This document shows, in pieces, positions 6,574-6,665 of a DNA stretch of 6,665 nucleotides (position 1 is its first letter; each line of letters starts with the position of its first letter). The notes below the pieces were generated by a model. That model did no database searches, was not told where the DNA came from, and saw only the letters and a list, made by a program, of their open reading frames with translations. This stretch comes from an uncultured Phycisphaerales bacterium. Its GTDB lineage: Bacteria > Planctomycetota > Phycisphaerae > Phycisphaerales > SM1A02. The stretch covers positions 1-6,665 of the forward strand of contig CAMPIL010000205.1 of NCBI GenBank assembly GCA_946886375.1, read 5' to 3'. Position numbers and translations under genes: made by a program.

Positions 6574-6665
6574 CCAGCACCGCGATGGGGTCGCCGGGCG
6601 ATGGAAACGCCGGCGGCGTGGCGGGACCGACCTTCTTGAGCAGCGCGGACAACTTTTTGGCACAG
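6477..6665. repeat. 54-base perfect inverted repeat with 81-base loop at the window end
   Basis: Bases 6477-6530 are the exact reverse complement of 6612-6665, and the repeat is still perfect at the last base of the window. The loop is 6531-6611. The arm lies inside the coding start of one gene, and the loop is in the orientation of the right arm, so a plus-strand read seems to switch strand near 6530 and run back over itself. Related GCCGCC/GGCGGC bases at both edges of the loop offer microhomology for the switch. This is the shape of a fold-back chimera from amplification or assembly. A true inversion or an inverted duplication is possible but less likely. Confidence 0.9.
6503..6664 (-). 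pseudogene. Inverted copy and continuation of the gene that starts at 6460
   Basis: Read on the minus strand from the window edge, this frame repeats the N-terminal segment CAKKLSALLKKVGPATPP exactly. It then continues with AFPSPGDPIAVLVMSMLMW, ESTTEKAQAAW and RDRPS before a TGA at 6505-6503. The part after the repeat reads like a folded protein: a DP-initiated hydrophobic helix, then a helix with WESTTEKAQAAW. The final RDRPS comes from antisense of the left arm and is presumably not native. This strand therefore preserves the true sequence of the gene for about 27 more residues than the plus-strand copy. It is not an independent gene. Confidence 0.6.

Noticed and set aside
1..6665. tRNA genes, CRISPR array, transposase genes
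   Set aside because: No cloverleaf with a T-loop signature, no regularly spaced repeats and no transposase motifs were seen on either strand.

Overview
The window is GC-rich bacterial chromosomal DNA carrying core translation and transcription genes. A planctomycete, possibly of the class Phycisphaerae, is my best guess. The reasons are the style of the NusA and IF2 proteins, the long Ala/Pro/Lys linker of IF2, the absence of rimP in front of nusA, and the wide, structured intergenic spaces. This placement is inference and is not proven by any single marker.

Layout: (1) 1-1215, minus strand, the N-terminal 405 codons of an RhlE-type DEAD-box RNA helicase running off the left edge. (2) 1216-1839, a 624-base divergent intergenic region with no convincing protein gene. 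It does hold a sigma70-like promoter (1430-1458), a 14-codon leader-peptide candidate with a strong Shine-Dalgarno (1505-1549), a run of hairpins (1621-1736), and a strong intrinsic-terminator-like hairpin with a T tract (1740-1785) about 55 bases before nusA. Together these look like an attenuated leader of the nusA operon or a separate small RNA. (3) nusA (1840-3201), infB (3252-5977) and rbfA (6062-6424), all on the plus strand in the order widespread in bacteria. infB is broken into two overlapping frames (3252-4106 and 4103-5977), with the frame change in the disordered linker. An 84-base spacer that is almost entirely a large imperfect palindrome separates infB from rbfA. (4) 6460 to the end, the start of another plus-strand gene that is interrupted after about 24 codons. 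The last 189 bases form a fold-back: 54-base perfect arms (6477-6530 and 6612-6665) around an 81-base loop. The same protein resumes on the minus strand, so the right end is probably an assembly or amplification chimera, or less likely a real inversion.

Function: NusA controls pausing, termination and antitermination. IF2 places initiator tRNA on the 30S subunit and drives subunit joining. RbfA matures the 30S subunit at the 16S rRNA 5' end. The RhlE helicase may remodel rRNA or mRNA. The cluster couples transcription elongation control to ribosome maturation and translation initiation. The points most worth checking are the infB frame break, the nusA leader and terminator, the infB-rbfA palindrome and the terminal fold-back.
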